A stretch of DNA of 45,380 nucleotides, taken from contig JANXZQ010000170.1 of NCBI GenBank assembly GCA_025355445.1, forward strand, positions 1-45,380. Direction: 5' to 3'. The position numbers were made by a program, and so were the translations under genes. How positions within the stretch are numbered: position 1 is the first letter of the stretch; every line of letters starts with the position of its first letter. The stretch is from Gammaproteobacteria bacterium (GTDB lineage Bacteria > Pseudomonadota > Gammaproteobacteria > Steroidobacterales > Steroidobacteraceae). Shown here piece after piece: positions 1-9,935 of the stretch. A model generated the notes under the pieces. That model had not been told where the DNA came from. It saw only the letters and a program-made list of their open reading frames with translations, and did no database searches.

Positions 1-927
1 CGCAACGCCGATGCGGCCATGTATCACTCCAAGCAGAACGGCGGCAACTCCTGCGCCTTCTACGTGCCCGAAATGAACGCCGCCGCGGTGGAGCGGCTGA
101 TGCTCAAGAGCAAGTTGCGGCGCGCGTTGGAGCGCGACGAATTGGTGATTCTGTATCAGTCCAAAGTGGACCTGCGCAGCGGACGCGTAGTCGGCGCCGA
201 GGCGCTGCTGCGCTGGCGCCTGCCGGGACACGGCGATATCTCGCCCTCGCACTTCATTCCGCTGGCCGAAGAGACCAGCCTGATCCTGGATATCGGCGAG
301 TGGGTATTGAACCGGGTGTGTTCGGACTACCGTCAATGGCAGAAGATCGTGCCGGAACCCGGCCGAATTGCCATCAATCTCTCGCTGCGCCAGCTCAAAC
401 AGGCCAGTTTCATTTCCCGCTGCCGCAGTGTGTTCCGCAAGCATGATGTGTCGCCCACGTGCTTCGAGCTCGAGGTCACGGAAACCACCTTGATGACCGA
501 CCCTAAGCGCACTATCGGCCTGCTGAACGAGCTGTATGCCATGGGCCTGAATCTGGCCATCGACGATTTCGGCACCGGCTACTCTTCGCTGTCGGCGTTG
601 CAGCAATTTCCCATCGGCACTTTGAAAATCGATCAATCCTTCGTTCGCGACGTCGCGGTCGACTCGGACGATGCCGCCATCGTCCGCACCATCATCGACA
701 TGGGCAAGAGCCTGGATCTCGAAGTGATTGCAGAGGGCGTGGAAGCCGGCGAGCAGCTCGAGTTCCTGCGCGAGCATGGCTGTTATTACGCCCAGGGTCG
801 CCTGTTCGGCGATGCCATGGAAGCGGAGAAGTTGCTCGGCATCCTTGCCGCGCAGGCGAGCGGCGCACCCCATCATGCGAATTTGTGCATGCCCACGGTG
901 CTGCGGCCGATTCGATTGTCGTCGTAG
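1..927 (+). CDS. GGDEF/EAL diguanylate cyclase/phosphodiesterase, C-terminal part (5' truncated by window edge)
   Basis: Open from base 1 (RNADAAMYHSK = end of GGDEF domain), then EAL domain: GAEALLRW, NLSLRQL, ELEVTETTLM, IDDFGTGYSSL, LKIDQSFVRD, AEGVE, QGRLFG. Confidence 0.93.
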   Translation, partial: RNADAAMYHSKQNGGNSCAFYVPEMNAAAVERLMLKSKLRRALERDELVILYQSKVDLRSGRVVGAEALLRWRLPGHGDISPSHFIPLAEETSLILDIGEWVLNRVCSDYRQWQKIVPEPGRIAINLSLRQLKQASFISRCRSVFRKHDVSPTCFELEVTETTLMTDPKRTIGLLNELYAMGLNLAIDDFGTGYSSLSALQQFPIGTLKIDQSFVRDVAVDSDDAAIVRTIIDMGKSLDLEVIAEGVEAGEQLEFLREHGCYYAQGRLFGDAMEAEKLLGILAAQASGAPHHANLCMPTVLRPIRLSS

Positions 928-945
928 CCCACAGACAGGCTGCTA

Positions 946-2850
946 GTGTTATCTGCTCGGGATCTCACCCTGCGGCGCGGTCCGCAGCCGCTGTTCGAGC
1001 ACGTCGATTTCATCATCTTCCGCGGCAACAAGGTCGGCATCACCGGCGCCAACGGCACCGGCAAATCCAGCCTGTTCGCGGCAATCTTAAGCGAGCTGCA
1101 CCCTGATCGCGGCGACATCGACATGCCCGCCGGCTTGAAAATCGGCCGCGTCGAACAGGAAATTGCCGCAAGTCCCCGTGCCGCCATCGAATTCGTACTG
1201 GACGGCGACGCCGAATTGCGCAACGTGCAGGGCCAGATCGAGGATGCGGAGCGCCGCGACGCGGCCATGGCGCTCGCGGAAGGCTATGGGTCGCTGCAGG
1301 CCATCGACGGCTATCGGGCCCGTGCACGGGCAGCCGCCATCATGCATGGACTGGGCTTCAAGGCATCGGATCATGCGCGCGCGGTGTCGGAGTTCTCGGG
1401 CGGCTGGCGCGTACGATTGGCCATGGCGCGCGCGCGGTGTTCGCGCGCCGATTTATTGCTGTTGGATGAGCCTACTAATCACCTCGACTTGGACGCCATT
1501 GTCTGGCTGGAGGATTGGCTGACCGCATACCCCGGCACCTTGCTGATGATTTCTCACGATCGCGAATTCCTCGACGCCATCATCAACCGCGTGCTGCACA
1601 TCGAGAACCGGACCCTCCACGCCTATTCCGGCAACTACTCGCAATTTGAACAAAAGCGCACGGAGGAGTTGGCGCTGCAAACCACGCTGCAGGCGCGCCA
1701 GATGCGGCGCATCGCTGAAATCACCTCCTTCGTGAATCGCTTCCGCGCCAGCGCCACCAAGTCGCGGCAGGCGCAGAGCCGCATCAAGATGCTGGAGCGC
1801 ATGCAGCGCATCGTGCCGGCGCATGTCGACAGCCCTTTCGAGTTTGAATTCTTAAAGCCGCTGAAAACGCCGCGGCCGTTATTGACCGTGGAGGATGCGG
1901 CCTGCGGCTATGGCGCCACCCGCATCGTTTCCGGCATCAATGCGTCCATCTCGCCGCAAGATCGCATCGCGCTGCTCGGGCCCAACGGCGCCGGCAAGTC
2001 AACGTTGACCAAAATGCTCGCCGGCGAGACGCCGCCGCTGGGCGGCCGGCGCATAGCCGCGGCCGATTTGAGCATCGGTTACTTTGCGCAGCAACAGATG
2101 GAACAATTGCGGCCGGATTGCGACGCCTTTTGGCACTTACGCAATCTGGGCGGTCCGGACTTTGCCAAGGGCGACGAGCAGCGGGTGCGCGACTTGCTGG
2201 GTCAGTTCGGTTTCGCGGGCGATCGCGCGTTCGAACCGGTGGGACGATTTTCGGGCGGCGAGAAGGCGCGCCTGACTCTCGCCCTCTTGGTGGCGCGCCG
2301 GCCCAATCTGCTGCTGCTCGACGAACCCACCAATCATCTCGACATCGACATGCGCCACGCCCTCACCGTCGCCTTGCAGAGCTTCGAGGGCGGCCTGGTG
2401 ATCGTGTCTCACGATCGCCACTTGATCAAAACCGTGGCCGATTCGCTCTGGCTGGTCGCTGACGGCAAGCTCGAGGTATTCGACGGCGACTTGGACGACT
2501 ACCAGCAGTGGCTTAGATCGCGCGGCAAGAAGGACGGGGGCGCCGCGGGCGGCACGGCCGGCGTTGCGCGCGGCGCCGCAGCCGGCACTGCTAAAAAATC
2601 GCAGCCGGTTCGCGCTCCGCGGGAGTTGCTCAAGCTGCGACGCGAAATCGAACAGGCCGAGCAGCGCATTGCCGAAATTACCGCGGCGAAAGCGCGGGTC
2701 GAAACCGCGCTTTGCCAAGACCCCATGGATGGAGGATTGCAGGCGCAGCATGCCGATTTGACCCGCGACGCGGCGGCGATGGAGACGCGTTGGATGGAAA
2801 TTGGAACTGCGATCGAAGCCGCCGAGGCCGGCGGCCGGGATCAAGGATAA
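946..2850 (+). CDS. ABC-F family ATP-binding protein, YheS-like
   Basis: GTG start; two ABC cassettes (GANGTGKSS / GPNGAGKST; two SGG signatures; LLLLDEPTNHLD twice); linker and C-terminal coiled coil resemble E. coli YheS. Confidence 0.93.
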   Translation: MLSARDLTLRRGPQPLFEHVDFIIFRGNKVGITGANGTGKSSLFAAILSELHPDRGDIDMPAGLKIGRVEQEIAASPRAAIEFVLDGDAELRNVQGQIEDAERRDAAMALAEGYGSLQAIDGYRARARAAAIMHGLGFKASDHARAVSEFSGGWRVRLAMARARCSRADLLLLDEPTNHLDLDAIVWLEDWLTAYPGTLLMISHDREFLDAIINRVLHIENRTLHAYSGNYSQFEQKRTEELALQTTLQARQMRRIAEITSFVNRFRASATKSRQAQSRIKMLERMQRIVPAHVDSPFEFEFLKPLKTPRPLLTVEDAACGYGATRIVSGINASISPQDRIALLGPNGAGKSTLTKMLAGETPPLGGRRIAAADLSIGYFAQQQMEQLRPDCDAFWHLRNLGGPDFAKGDEQRVRDLLGQFGFAGDRAFEPVGRFSGGEKARLTLALLVARRPNLLLLDEPTNHLDIDMRHALTVALQSFEGGLVIVSHDRHLIKTVADSLWLVADGKLEVFDGDLDDYQQWLRSRGKKDGGAAGGTAGVARGAAAGTAKKSQPVRAPRELLKLRREIEQAEQRIAEITAAKARVETALCQDPMDGGLQAQHADLTRDAAAMETRWMEIGTAIEAAEAGGRDQG

Positions 2851-4187
2851 TGGACACGCCGCCCGCCGCACCCTCGTTGTTCACGCGCTGCGTCAGCATC
2901 ATTCCGGCGGGATTGTTGTGCGCGTGGGTTTTGGTCATCTTCTGGAACTCGGCAAAGCCGCTGCCTGCGGGCACGCATGTGGTCTCGCAGGTGTCGCGGC
3001 TGTCGGACTCCGACGTTGAATTCCTTCGCGAAATACCGCGTGACCCAGCTCTTGGCGTCCGGGAAGCGGCGGCGATCGCCCATGCCGAACAGTTGATCGT
3101 GGTCGACCGCTCGCCGGTGACTCGCGAATTGGCGCAGCGCTTGTTGGCGCGCAAGCGAACGCGGCCCAAGATCCAGATCGTGGTCGCTACCGACCCGGCC
3201 AATGAGACATTCGGCGGCACTCCCGCGCAGACGTTGGAGTCCATGGAGCAGGCCGGCATCATCGTCGCGCGCGTGCAGCTCGATCGATTGCGCGATTCGA
3301 ATCCGCTGTATTCGGGCCTTTGGCGGCTGCTGCTGGGCTGGTGGAGCGACCCGTTCGACGAAGCTCCGGGACAGGCCACCGTGCGGAGCTGGTTGCGCAT
3401 GCTGAACTTCAAGGCGAATCAGCGGCAACTCCTGGTGGCGGACGATGGCTCCGGCGGCTGGAACGCCATCATCGCTGCCGATGATTCCACCGCCGGCCTG
3501 GTGCTCAAGGGATCTCTGGCGCGCGCCATGATTGCCAGCGAATTGCACATCGCTAAGTGGTCCACTGATGAGGATCGCCTGCCCGCCGCCGCGCAGATGG
3601 ACGGCGCCGGCTTGGGATCCATCGACGCGCGATTCCTTACCGAGGGAGGCATCGAGTCCGCGCTGCTCGACGCCGTGCGGGCGGCGGGCAAGGACGATCA
3701 GATCAGCATCGCGGTGGGTAACTTGAGTCATCGCCCGCTGATTGCGGCTGCAATCGCAGCGGCGTGGCGCGGTGCGCACCTGCGCGTACTGCTGTCCCGC
3801 AACCGCATGCCCAACCAGGCGGTGGCCGATGAGCTGCTGCGGGAGGGCGGCGGCCGAATTGAAGTGCGCTGGTATCCGAGCGACCCGGCGGCGCCGCGCC
3901 TGTCGTGGCTCGCCGTGCGGCGCCGCAATGATATGTGGGTGAACTTATCCTCGGCGAACTTCACCCGCCGCAATCTTGCCGACTTGAATCTCGAGGCCGG
4001 GGTTGAGCTGCGCATGCCGCCGCGTGCGGCGCCGGCGCGAGCCATAGCGGAATACTTCGACGGACTTTGGTCGGGCGCGGGCGCCGGCGCGAGCGCAGTC
4101 GGCGCGAATGAGGGCGCGGCGAATGCGGGGGCGCTCGCTTATTGGCACTATCGGTTCGCCGAGGCCACCGGCCTATCGAGCTTCTAA
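2850..4187 (+). CDS. Phospholipase D-like (HKD-fold) protein with apparently degenerate catalytic motifs
   Basis: ATG overlaps upstream TAA; N-terminal TM segment; NFKANQRQLLVADDG and VNLSSANFTRRNLADLNLEAG resemble the two PLD repeat regions. Confidence 0.7.
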   Translation: MDTPPAAPSLFTRCVSIIPAGLLCAWVLVIFWNSAKPLPAGTHVVSQVSRLSDSDVEFLREIPRDPALGVREAAAIAHAEQLIVVDRSPVTRELAQRLLARKRTRPKIQIVVATDPANETFGGTPAQTLESMEQAGIIVARVQLDRLRDSNPLYSGLWRLLLGWWSDPFDEAPGQATVRSWLRMLNFKANQRQLLVADDGSGGWNAIIAADDSTAGLVLKGSLARAMIASELHIAKWSTDEDRLPAAAQMDGAGLGSIDARFLTEGGIESALLDAVRAAGKDDQISIAVGNLSHRPLIAAAIAAAWRGAHLRVLLSRNRMPNQAVADELLREGGGRIEVRWYPSDPAAPRLSWLAVRRRNDMWVNLSSANFTRRNLADLNLEAGVELRMPPRAAPARAIAEYFDGLWSGAGAGASAVGANEGAANAGALAYWHYRFAEATGLSSF

Positions 4188-4805
4188 AGTCTTGGCCAGA
4201 GTTGCGTCCACGTCGGCGACGATCTTCGCCAACGCCGCGTCGGTGGCCCGGGCATAGGCGTCGACAATCGCGGTCAATCGATTCTCGGTGGCCGGCTGGT
4301 CCGCATCCGCCGCGAACTGACCGAGAATGCGCCGGTCTGCGGAAGTCCCGACCCGTGCCAGGAACCGCACGCGCACCGTGGGCGCGTTCGCCCCCGCCGC
4401 ATATTCGGCTTGAAAGTCCTTCACTTCGATTTCCAGCCAATAGGCGCTGGCAAACACGGATGCTTCGCCGCTCACGTTGCGCAAGGCGGCGTGGGTATGA
4501 AACGCCTGCACCGCCACGTCCTGCAGCACCTCGCCCAGCGGTCCGCTCCAACGCGCGTCGGCAAAATAATCCAGGTGCCTATCCGGGTACAGAGCGGCGA
4601 TGCGGTCCGACTCCAAGCCCGGCCGCACGTGTGGCTTGAGCACCGCCAGATCAACGGAAATAGCGGCGGCCGGCGGCGACGCACCCGACACGGCTCCCAA
4701 CAAATAAATCGTGGGCGGCGGAACCTTGCTTTGGAACAGCGAGCCCGTGCAGCCCATGGCGCATGCGGCCAATAAAAGGGGCGCGAGTCTGTGCAACCGA
4801 ATCAC
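4173..4805 (-). CDS. ABC-type transport auxiliary lipoprotein (PqiC/ABC_trans_aux-like)
   Basis: Lipobox LLAACAMGC; PPTIYLLGAV start; last gene of an MCE/Mla-type operon. Confidence 0.8.
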   Translation of the reverse strand: MIRLHRLAPLLLAACAMGCTGSLFQSKVPPPTIYLLGAVSGASPPAAAISVDLAVLKPHVRPGLESDRIAALYPDRHLDYFADARWSGPLGEVLQDVAVQAFHTHAALRNVSGEASVFASAYWLEIEVKDFQAEYAAGANAPTVRVRFLARVGTSADRRILGQFAADADQPATENRLTAIVDAYARATDAALAKIVADVDATLAKTLEAR

Positions 4806-5737
4806 TTTGCCACCTCCACTCCGCGGTAATTCGGTTCATAGATGAGCTGCGAGGGGCTTTGCTTCAGGCTGCGCGACAGGTCGCGAAAGTCGCGCGCGGC
4901 CTGGCGGCTCTCACGCAGCAGTTGTTCGAGTTCCGGCAGGCTCTGGTGCGTGAAACGCGATACCCCGGGCTCGTTGTCCGCGACGAAGTGTTCCAGACGC
5001 TGCGAGGTGTTTGCCAAATTGTCCGAGACTTGCCGGATGTTCGCCAGGGCGGAATCGATGTCGGGCGCGGTATGCGCCTCGATTCCGCGCAAGTCCGCGG
5101 CGGCGCCTTGCACTTCCTGGATGGTATGACGGGCATCCGCCACCAATTCCTGGACGTCGCGCACCGTGCCGGGCAGCCGCTCACTGGCAAGCCGCGCATT
5201 GTCCAGGGTGGCCTTGAACGAACGCACGTTCTCGTCGCTGAACACCTGATTGAAGCGATCCACCAGCTCCACCAGGTGTGTGGTCAGTTGCGGCAGGTTG
5301 CTCAGCAGTACGTCGAAATCCGACGGCGCCGAGCGAATCACCGGGTAGCGCAAGCCATCGGGCAGTACTCCCGTCGCCGTCACTTTGCGATCCTGCTCCA
5401 AGTCGATGAACAACAGGCCGGTGATGCCCTGCAGACTCAAGGACGCCTGAGTGCGTCCGTCGATGGGCGCGCTGGCTTCGATATCGGCGATGACGAGCAC
5501 GCGGTTGCGTTGCTGCGGATCGATCATGATGCGATACACCTTGCCCACGTCGACGCCCAGGTAGCGCACCGGACTGCCTTGGGTCAGACCGCTGACCGTG
5601 CCGGCGAAGTAAATCTCATAGCGCAGATAGATGCGCTTATCCTGCTGATTGGTGTACCAAAGCACGAAGGACACCGCCATGGCGATGACCAGCAGCACGA
5701 AGGCGCCGACGGCCACATAATTTGCGTCCCTATCCAT
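4802..5737 (-). CDS. MCE-domain (MlaD/PqiB-like) lipid transport substrate-binding protein
   Basis: MDRDANYVAVGAFVLLVIAMAVSFVLWY TM anchor followed by MCE domain (GLTQGSPVRYLGVDVGKV); preferred start 5737 inside the longer ORF. Confidence 0.88.
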   Translation of the reverse strand: MDRDANYVAVGAFVLLVIAMAVSFVLWYTNQQDKRIYLRYEIYFAGTVSGLTQGSPVRYLGVDVGKVYRIMIDPQQRNRVLVIADIEASAPIDGRTQASLSLQGITGLLFIDLEQDRKVTATGVLPDGLRYPVIRSAPSDFDVLLSNLPQLTTHLVELVDRFNQVFSDENVRSFKATLDNARLASERLPGTVRDVQELVADARHTIQEVQGAAADLRGIEAHTAPDIDSALANIRQVSDNLANTSQRLEHFVADNEPGVSRFTHQSLPELEQLLRESRQAARDFRDLSRSLKQSPSQLIYEPNYRGVEVAK

Positions 5738-6530
5738 GCTTGTCCTTGCCGGGGGCCGGCCTGCCGGCGGCGCGCGCCCGCGGCCCATGAAAATACTCCC
5801 GGATCCACGGCGTCTGATTCTGCAGCATGCCGTCCAAGGTATCGGTGGTCATGCGTCCATCCACGATTACCCCGACCCGGCTGCAGGTTCGAAACAAGGT
5901 ATCCAGATCGTGAGTAATCATGACCACGGTGAGCCGTAGTTGGGAATGAAGGTACAACAGTAGCTCATCGAAGGCCGCGGCGGAAATGGGATCAAGGCCG
6001 GCGGTCGGCTCGTCCAAGAACAACAGCTTGGGTTCGAGAGCAAGCGCCCGCGCCAGCGCTGCGCGCTTGACCATGCCGCCCGATAACTGAGATGGAAATT
6101 TCTTCCCATCCTCTTGCGCCAGTCCCACCAGCGCCAGATTCAGATCCGCCAGCTCATCCATGGTCCGCTCCGACGCGGGATAGTACTCGCGCAGCGGCAA
6201 TTGAATGTTCTGTGCAATGGTCAAAGACGAGATCAAGGCGCCGTTTTGAAATGTCACGCCGTAGCTGCGCACCAATGCGCTGCGATCGACGGCGGCCAGC
6301 TGCTGCACGTCCTTGCCGTACATCTCCACGGTGCCCGCGTCAGGGGACCGCAAACCTAGTATCGTGCGCAGCAACACCGACTTACCGGTTCCGGAACCGC
6401 CGACGATGCCGAAGATCTCATTCGGCGGCACGTCCATGTCGAGCCCATTGTGCACCACCTGCGCGCCGAAGCGGCTGATCAGACCGCGTACGCGGATGAC
6501 GGGCGCGGCAGCGGTTTGGGGTAGGGCCAT
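5730..6530 (-). CDS. ABC transporter ATP-binding protein (MlaF-like)
   Basis: GGSGTGKSVLLRTILGL, LSGGMVKRAALARALALEPKLLFLDEPTAGLDP. Confidence 0.9.
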   Translation of the reverse strand: MALPQTAAAPVIRVRGLISRFGAQVVHNGLDMDVPPNEIFGIVGGSGTGKSVLLRTILGLRSPDAGTVEMYGKDVQQLAAVDRSALVRSYGVTFQNGALISSLTIAQNIQLPLREYYPASERTMDELADLNLALVGLAQEDGKKFPSQLSGGMVKRAALARALALEPKLLFLDEPTAGLDPISAAAFDELLLYLHSQLRLTVVMITHDLDTLFRTCSRVGVIVDGRMTTDTLDGMLQNQTPWIREYFHGPRARAAGRPAPGKDKHG

Positions 6531-7663
6531 CAGAAGCCGATTTGCACGAACAGGATGGCGAACAGCGCGTCGGCCAATATGACCAGAAATATGGACTGCA
6601 CCACGGCGACCGTGGTCAGCCGTCCGAGTTCGCGGGCGGAATCGCGCACCTGCATGCCGCGATAGGTGCCCACCATGGCAATCAACAGCGCGAATACCGG
6701 CGCCTTGATCAGCCCCGACCAGAAAGTCGTGGGCGACAGCGATTCTCGCAGCCGGCTCACGAATTGTCCCAAAGGGATGTGTAGATTGAGCAGCGATAAC
6801 AGGCCGCCTCCCGCCAACCCCATGGCGTCCGCAATCACCGTCAGCAGCGGCAGCGCAATAACGAGCGCGAGGACCCGGGGCACCACCAATAATTCCACCG
6901 GGTTCATGCCCATGGCGCGCAACGCGTCGGTCTCTTCATTGAGCTGCATCACGCCGATTTCCGCGGCAAATGCGCTGCCGGAACGGCCGGCGACGATGAT
7001 GGCGGTCAGTAGCACCCCCATCTCCCGCAGCACCGAAATGGTCACGAGGTCCACGACGAAAATGTCGGCGCCGAATTTGCTCAGCTGCTGTGCTCCCAGG
7101 TAAGCCACGATCACGCTGATGAGAAAGGCGATCAGCGACACGATGGGGATGGCGGTGATGCCGGTCTCATAGATGTGCCGCGCAAGCGACGACGGGCGCA
7201 GCGCGCGCGGCCGCGAAAATATCTCGCCCAAAACCGTGACGATGCGGCCGAAGAAACCGATGACGGCGCGCGCCTCGCTGCCTTGCTCCACGGCCCAACG
7301 CCCCACTTTGCCAACGGATCCTTCCAAACTCGGCTCAGTGCGCTGTGGTTCTGAAGGCGGGCGCTCTCCCGCTTGGAGCTTTTGCAGTAAGCCTAAGAAA
7401 TGCGGCGGATCACCCGTGTGGCTGATCACGAGAGGCGTGGCGCCGATGCCGGTCAAGCGCAGCAACAATGCCCATGCGGGACCGATCCCTGGGTGTTCGG
7501 TGCGCGACCAATCGCAGACCAAGGTGCCATGCAAGCCGCCGGGAATGCTCTTCAGCGCAGCCTCGATTTGCGCCAGTCCGGCCAATGACCAATCGCCGCC
7601 CAGGTGCAACCGCCATTCTTCGCCTTCTCCTTCGAGCTCGAGGACGGTCATACTTGGGCTCAT
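6530..7663 (-). CDS. MlaE-family ABC permease with N-terminal STAS-like domain
   Basis: C-terminal MlaE permease region (YETGITAIPIVSLIAFLISVIVAYLGAQQL..., GRSGSAFAAEIGVMQLNEETDALRAMG). Confidence 0.9.
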   Translation of the reverse strand: MSPSMTVLELEGEGEEWRLHLGGDWSLAGLAQIEAALKSIPGGLHGTLVCDWSRTEHPGIGPAWALLLRLTGIGATPLVISHTGDPPHFLGLLQKLQAGERPPSEPQRTEPSLEGSVGKVGRWAVEQGSEARAVIGFFGRIVTVLGEIFSRPRALRPSSLARHIYETGITAIPIVSLIAFLISVIVAYLGAQQLSKFGADIFVVDLVTISVLREMGVLLTAIIVAGRSGSAFAAEIGVMQLNEETDALRAMGMNPVELLVVPRVLALVIALPLLTVIADAMGLAGGGLLSLLNLHIPLGQFVSRLRESLSPTTFWSGLIKAPVFALLIAMVGTYRGMQVRDSARELGRLTTVAVVQSIFLVILADALFAILFVQIGF

Positions 7664-7716
7664 CGCTATATGCTAGCAGGCAAAGCGCCGGCGTTTTCCG
7701 CAAGTTCGAGGACCTG

Positions 7717-9699
7717 ATGCACAGCGATCCGCTGTTACAAATCCTGATCCTGCTCACCGCTTCAGTGTGCGTGGTAGCCGGTGTGCGCAAGCTCAAATTG
7801 CCGGCGATTCTGGGATATCTCGCGGTCGGCATGCTGCTTGGACCGCATGCGTTGGCACTCGCGCAGGACAGCGAGACCACGCAGCTGCTGGCGGACTTCG
7901 GCGTGGTATTCCTGGTGTTCACTCTGGGGCTGGAGTTCTCTCTACCGCGCTTGGTGGCCATGCGCTGGGAAGTGCTCGGCGTCGGTGGTGCACAGGTGCT
8001 GATCACCACGGCCATCATCGCAATGGGCGTGGCCCTGATTTTCGATGTCGTTCCCGCGGTGGCCGTGGTGATCGGCGGCGCGGTGGCCATGTCCTCGACC
8101 GCCATCATCATTTCGCAGCTCACCGAGCAGTCGGAGAATAACCGCACTCACGGACGCCTCGCCGTGGCGATTTGCCTGTTTCAGGATTTGAGCTTTCCCT
8201 TGTTTCTGGCCTTGGTTTCAGTGCTGAGCGGCGGTGGCGGGACCGCCGATGCCAGGCATATCGGCGGCGCCATCGGTATCGCCATTCTGGCGCTGCTGCT
8301 GGTGCTCGCCGCCGGGCGCTGGCTGCTGCGGCCGCTATTCCTGATCATCGCCTCGGTGCGCTCCGCGGAATTATTCTCGCTGGCCGTGTTGCTGGCGGTG
8401 CTGGCGTCGGCGTGGGCCACTCATGCGGTGGGTCTGTCCCTCGCGCTCGGCGCCTTTCTCGCCGGCATGATGCTCGCGGAAACCGAATTTCGGCACCAGA
8501 TCGAAGCGACGATCCGTTCGTATCGGGAAGTTTTGCTGGGCCTGTTCTTCATCACCGTCGGCATGCTGCTCGATGTGGGATTGCTGTTGCGGCATTTCCC
8601 CTTGGTGGCAGCGATTCTCGCCGGCATGTTGCTGCTCAAGGCGGCGGTGGTCACCCTGGTCACCAAACCGGCCACCAAGAGCTGGTTCAAATCACTGCGC
8701 ACGGGCGTCGTCGTGAGTCAGGGTGGAGAGTTCGGGTTCGCGCTTCTGACTCTGGTATTGAGGCGTGAATTGCTCGATCCCGGCGTCGCGCAGCCGCTGC
8801 TCGCGGCCATCGTCCTCAGCATGGTCCTCTCGCCCCTGCTCATCCGGCACAATCGCCGGATCACCCGCGCCCTGCTGGGGGAATCCGGCCCGCCGCATAG
8901 CGAAGCCATGCGCGAGACCCAGGCCACCCTCGCCGTTGCTGAACGCGATCACGTGGTCATTTGCGGTTTCGGCCGTGTCGGCCAGAACATCGCGCGGGTG
9001 CTCGAACAAACAGGTTTCGAGTACATCGCCCTCGATCTCGACGCTTACCGTATTCGCGTCGGCCGGCAGGCCGGCGACCCGGTCATCTATGGCGATGCCG
9101 GCGAGGTCAAGATGCTGGAGAACGTCGGCCTGGCGCATGCCAGCTGCGTCGTGATCACCTTCGCCAACCCCGAGGTGGCCTTGCGCATCCTGCGGGGCGT
9201 TCGCCAAGTTCGCGCCGACGTGCCGATTCTGGTGCGTACTCAGGACGACACCAAGCTGGAACAGTTGCAGGCGGCCGGCGCGACCGAGGTGGTACCGGAG
9301 ACCTTCGAGGCCAGTTTGATGCTGTTGTCCCACCTGTTGCTGCTGCTCAAGCTGCCGGTGCCGCGGGTGATCCGCACCGTCAACGACATCCGCAGCAGCC
9401 GCTACGGGATGCTGCGCCAATACTTTCCCGCCGCGGACGCCGAGCGCCTCGACGAAAGCCACGCCTTTCGTGAGGAATTGCACAGCGTCATTTTGCCACC
9501 GCATGCCTGGGCGGTGGGCCGCAGCATCGCAGAGCTCGCTGCGCGCGGCTCACGGGCGTCGGTCAGCGCAGTGCGCCGCGACGGCATCGTCGGGCGCGAA
9601 CCCAGCCCGGACACCCTGCTCAAGGTGGGCGATGTGGTCGTGATGTGCGGCACCCCGGAAGCCGTCGAACACGCCGAAACCCTGCTTCTGATGGGGTAA
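7717..9699 (+). CDS. Monovalent cation:proton antiporter-2 (Kef/YbaL-like) with TrkA-N and TrkA-C domains
   Basis: Multi-TM antiporter domain, then Rossmann motif VVICGFGRVGQNIARVLEQ and TrkA-C-like tail; start chosen at MHSDPLLQIL rather than ORF-track start 7468. Confidence 0.88.
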   Translation: MHSDPLLQILILLTASVCVVAGVRKLKLPAILGYLAVGMLLGPHALALAQDSETTQLLADFGVVFLVFTLGLEFSLPRLVAMRWEVLGVGGAQVLITTAIIAMGVALIFDVVPAVAVVIGGAVAMSSTAIIISQLTEQSENNRTHGRLAVAICLFQDLSFPLFLALVSVLSGGGGTADARHIGGAIGIAILALLLVLAAGRWLLRPLFLIIASVRSAELFSLAVLLAVLASAWATHAVGLSLALGAFLAGMMLAETEFRHQIEATIRSYREVLLGLFFITVGMLLDVGLLLRHFPLVAAILAGMLLLKAAVVTLVTKPATKSWFKSLRTGVVVSQGGEFGFALLTLVLRRELLDPGVAQPLLAAIVLSMVLSPLLIRHNRRITRALLGESGPPHSEAMRETQATLAVAERDHVVICGFGRVGQNIARVLEQTGFEYIALDLDAYRIRVGRQAGDPVIYGDAGEVKMLENVGLAHASCVVITFANPEVALRILRGVRQVRADVPILVRTQDDTKLEQLQAAGATEVVPETFEASLMLLSHLLLLLKLPVPRVIRTVNDIRSSRYGMLRQYFPAADAERLDESHAFREELHSVILPPHAWAVGRSIAELAARGSRASVSAVRRDGIVGREPSPDTLLKVGDVVVMCGTPEAVEHAETLLLMG

Positions 9700-9739
9700 A
9701 AAAAGCTCTTTACAGCGCAGCCGGATCAGTCGCATAGTA

Positions 9740-9839
9740 GGCGCGCTGTTCAAGGGCAAACCCGCCGAAAGGTGGGGACGCAAAGCCACCGGTCTAAGGG
9801 GCTTCCCTCATGGGGAAGCCTGACGATAGCGGGGTCGCC
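9740..9839 (+). ncRNA. GEMM-I cyclic di-GMP riboswitch aptamer (c-di-GMP-I)
   Basis: CAAGGGCAAACCCGCCGAAAGGTGGGGACGCAAAGCCACCGGTCTAAGG-GGCTTCCCTCATGGGGAAGCC-TGACGATAGCGGGGTCGCC matches the GEMM-I layout (P2 with GAAA tetraloop, GGACGCAAAGCC, CCGGTCTAAG receptor, P3 hairpin, AGCGGGG); P1 GGCG/CGCC. Confidence 0.93.
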
Positions 9840-9883
9840 AGTCATTCAGTGCGTTACGCACCTCAGAACCATCCGGTTTTGTG

Positions 9884-9930
9884 TCCCCCTGACAGTACGC
9901 GGCATCAGCTTTAGTACGTCTTCCGGGGGA
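9884..9930 (+). promoter_or_regulatory. Putative expression-platform hairpin sequestering the Shine-Dalgarno of the downstream CDS
   Basis: TCCCCC (9884-9889) is perfectly complementary to GGGGGA (9925-9930), which lies 5 nt before ATG 9936; inner GAC/GTC and GTAC/GTAC pairings extend the stem. Confidence 0.7.
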
Positions 9931-9935
9931 AGCAC

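Noticed and set aside
4763-5917. 384-aa plus-strand ORF antisense to the MCE and lipoprotein genes
   Set aside because: Shadow ORF of GC-rich coding DNA; minus-strand proteins have clear family motifs.
8692-9504. 270-aa minus-strand ORF within the antiporter gene
   Set aside because: Low-complexity shadow of the recognised TrkA-N domain on the plus strand.
9709-9738. TTTACA-N18-CATAGT as the riboswitch promoter
   Set aside because: Transcription would begin near 9745, after the proposed P1 5' strand (9740-9743), so it is inconsistent with the aptamer as drawn; needs 5' end mapping.
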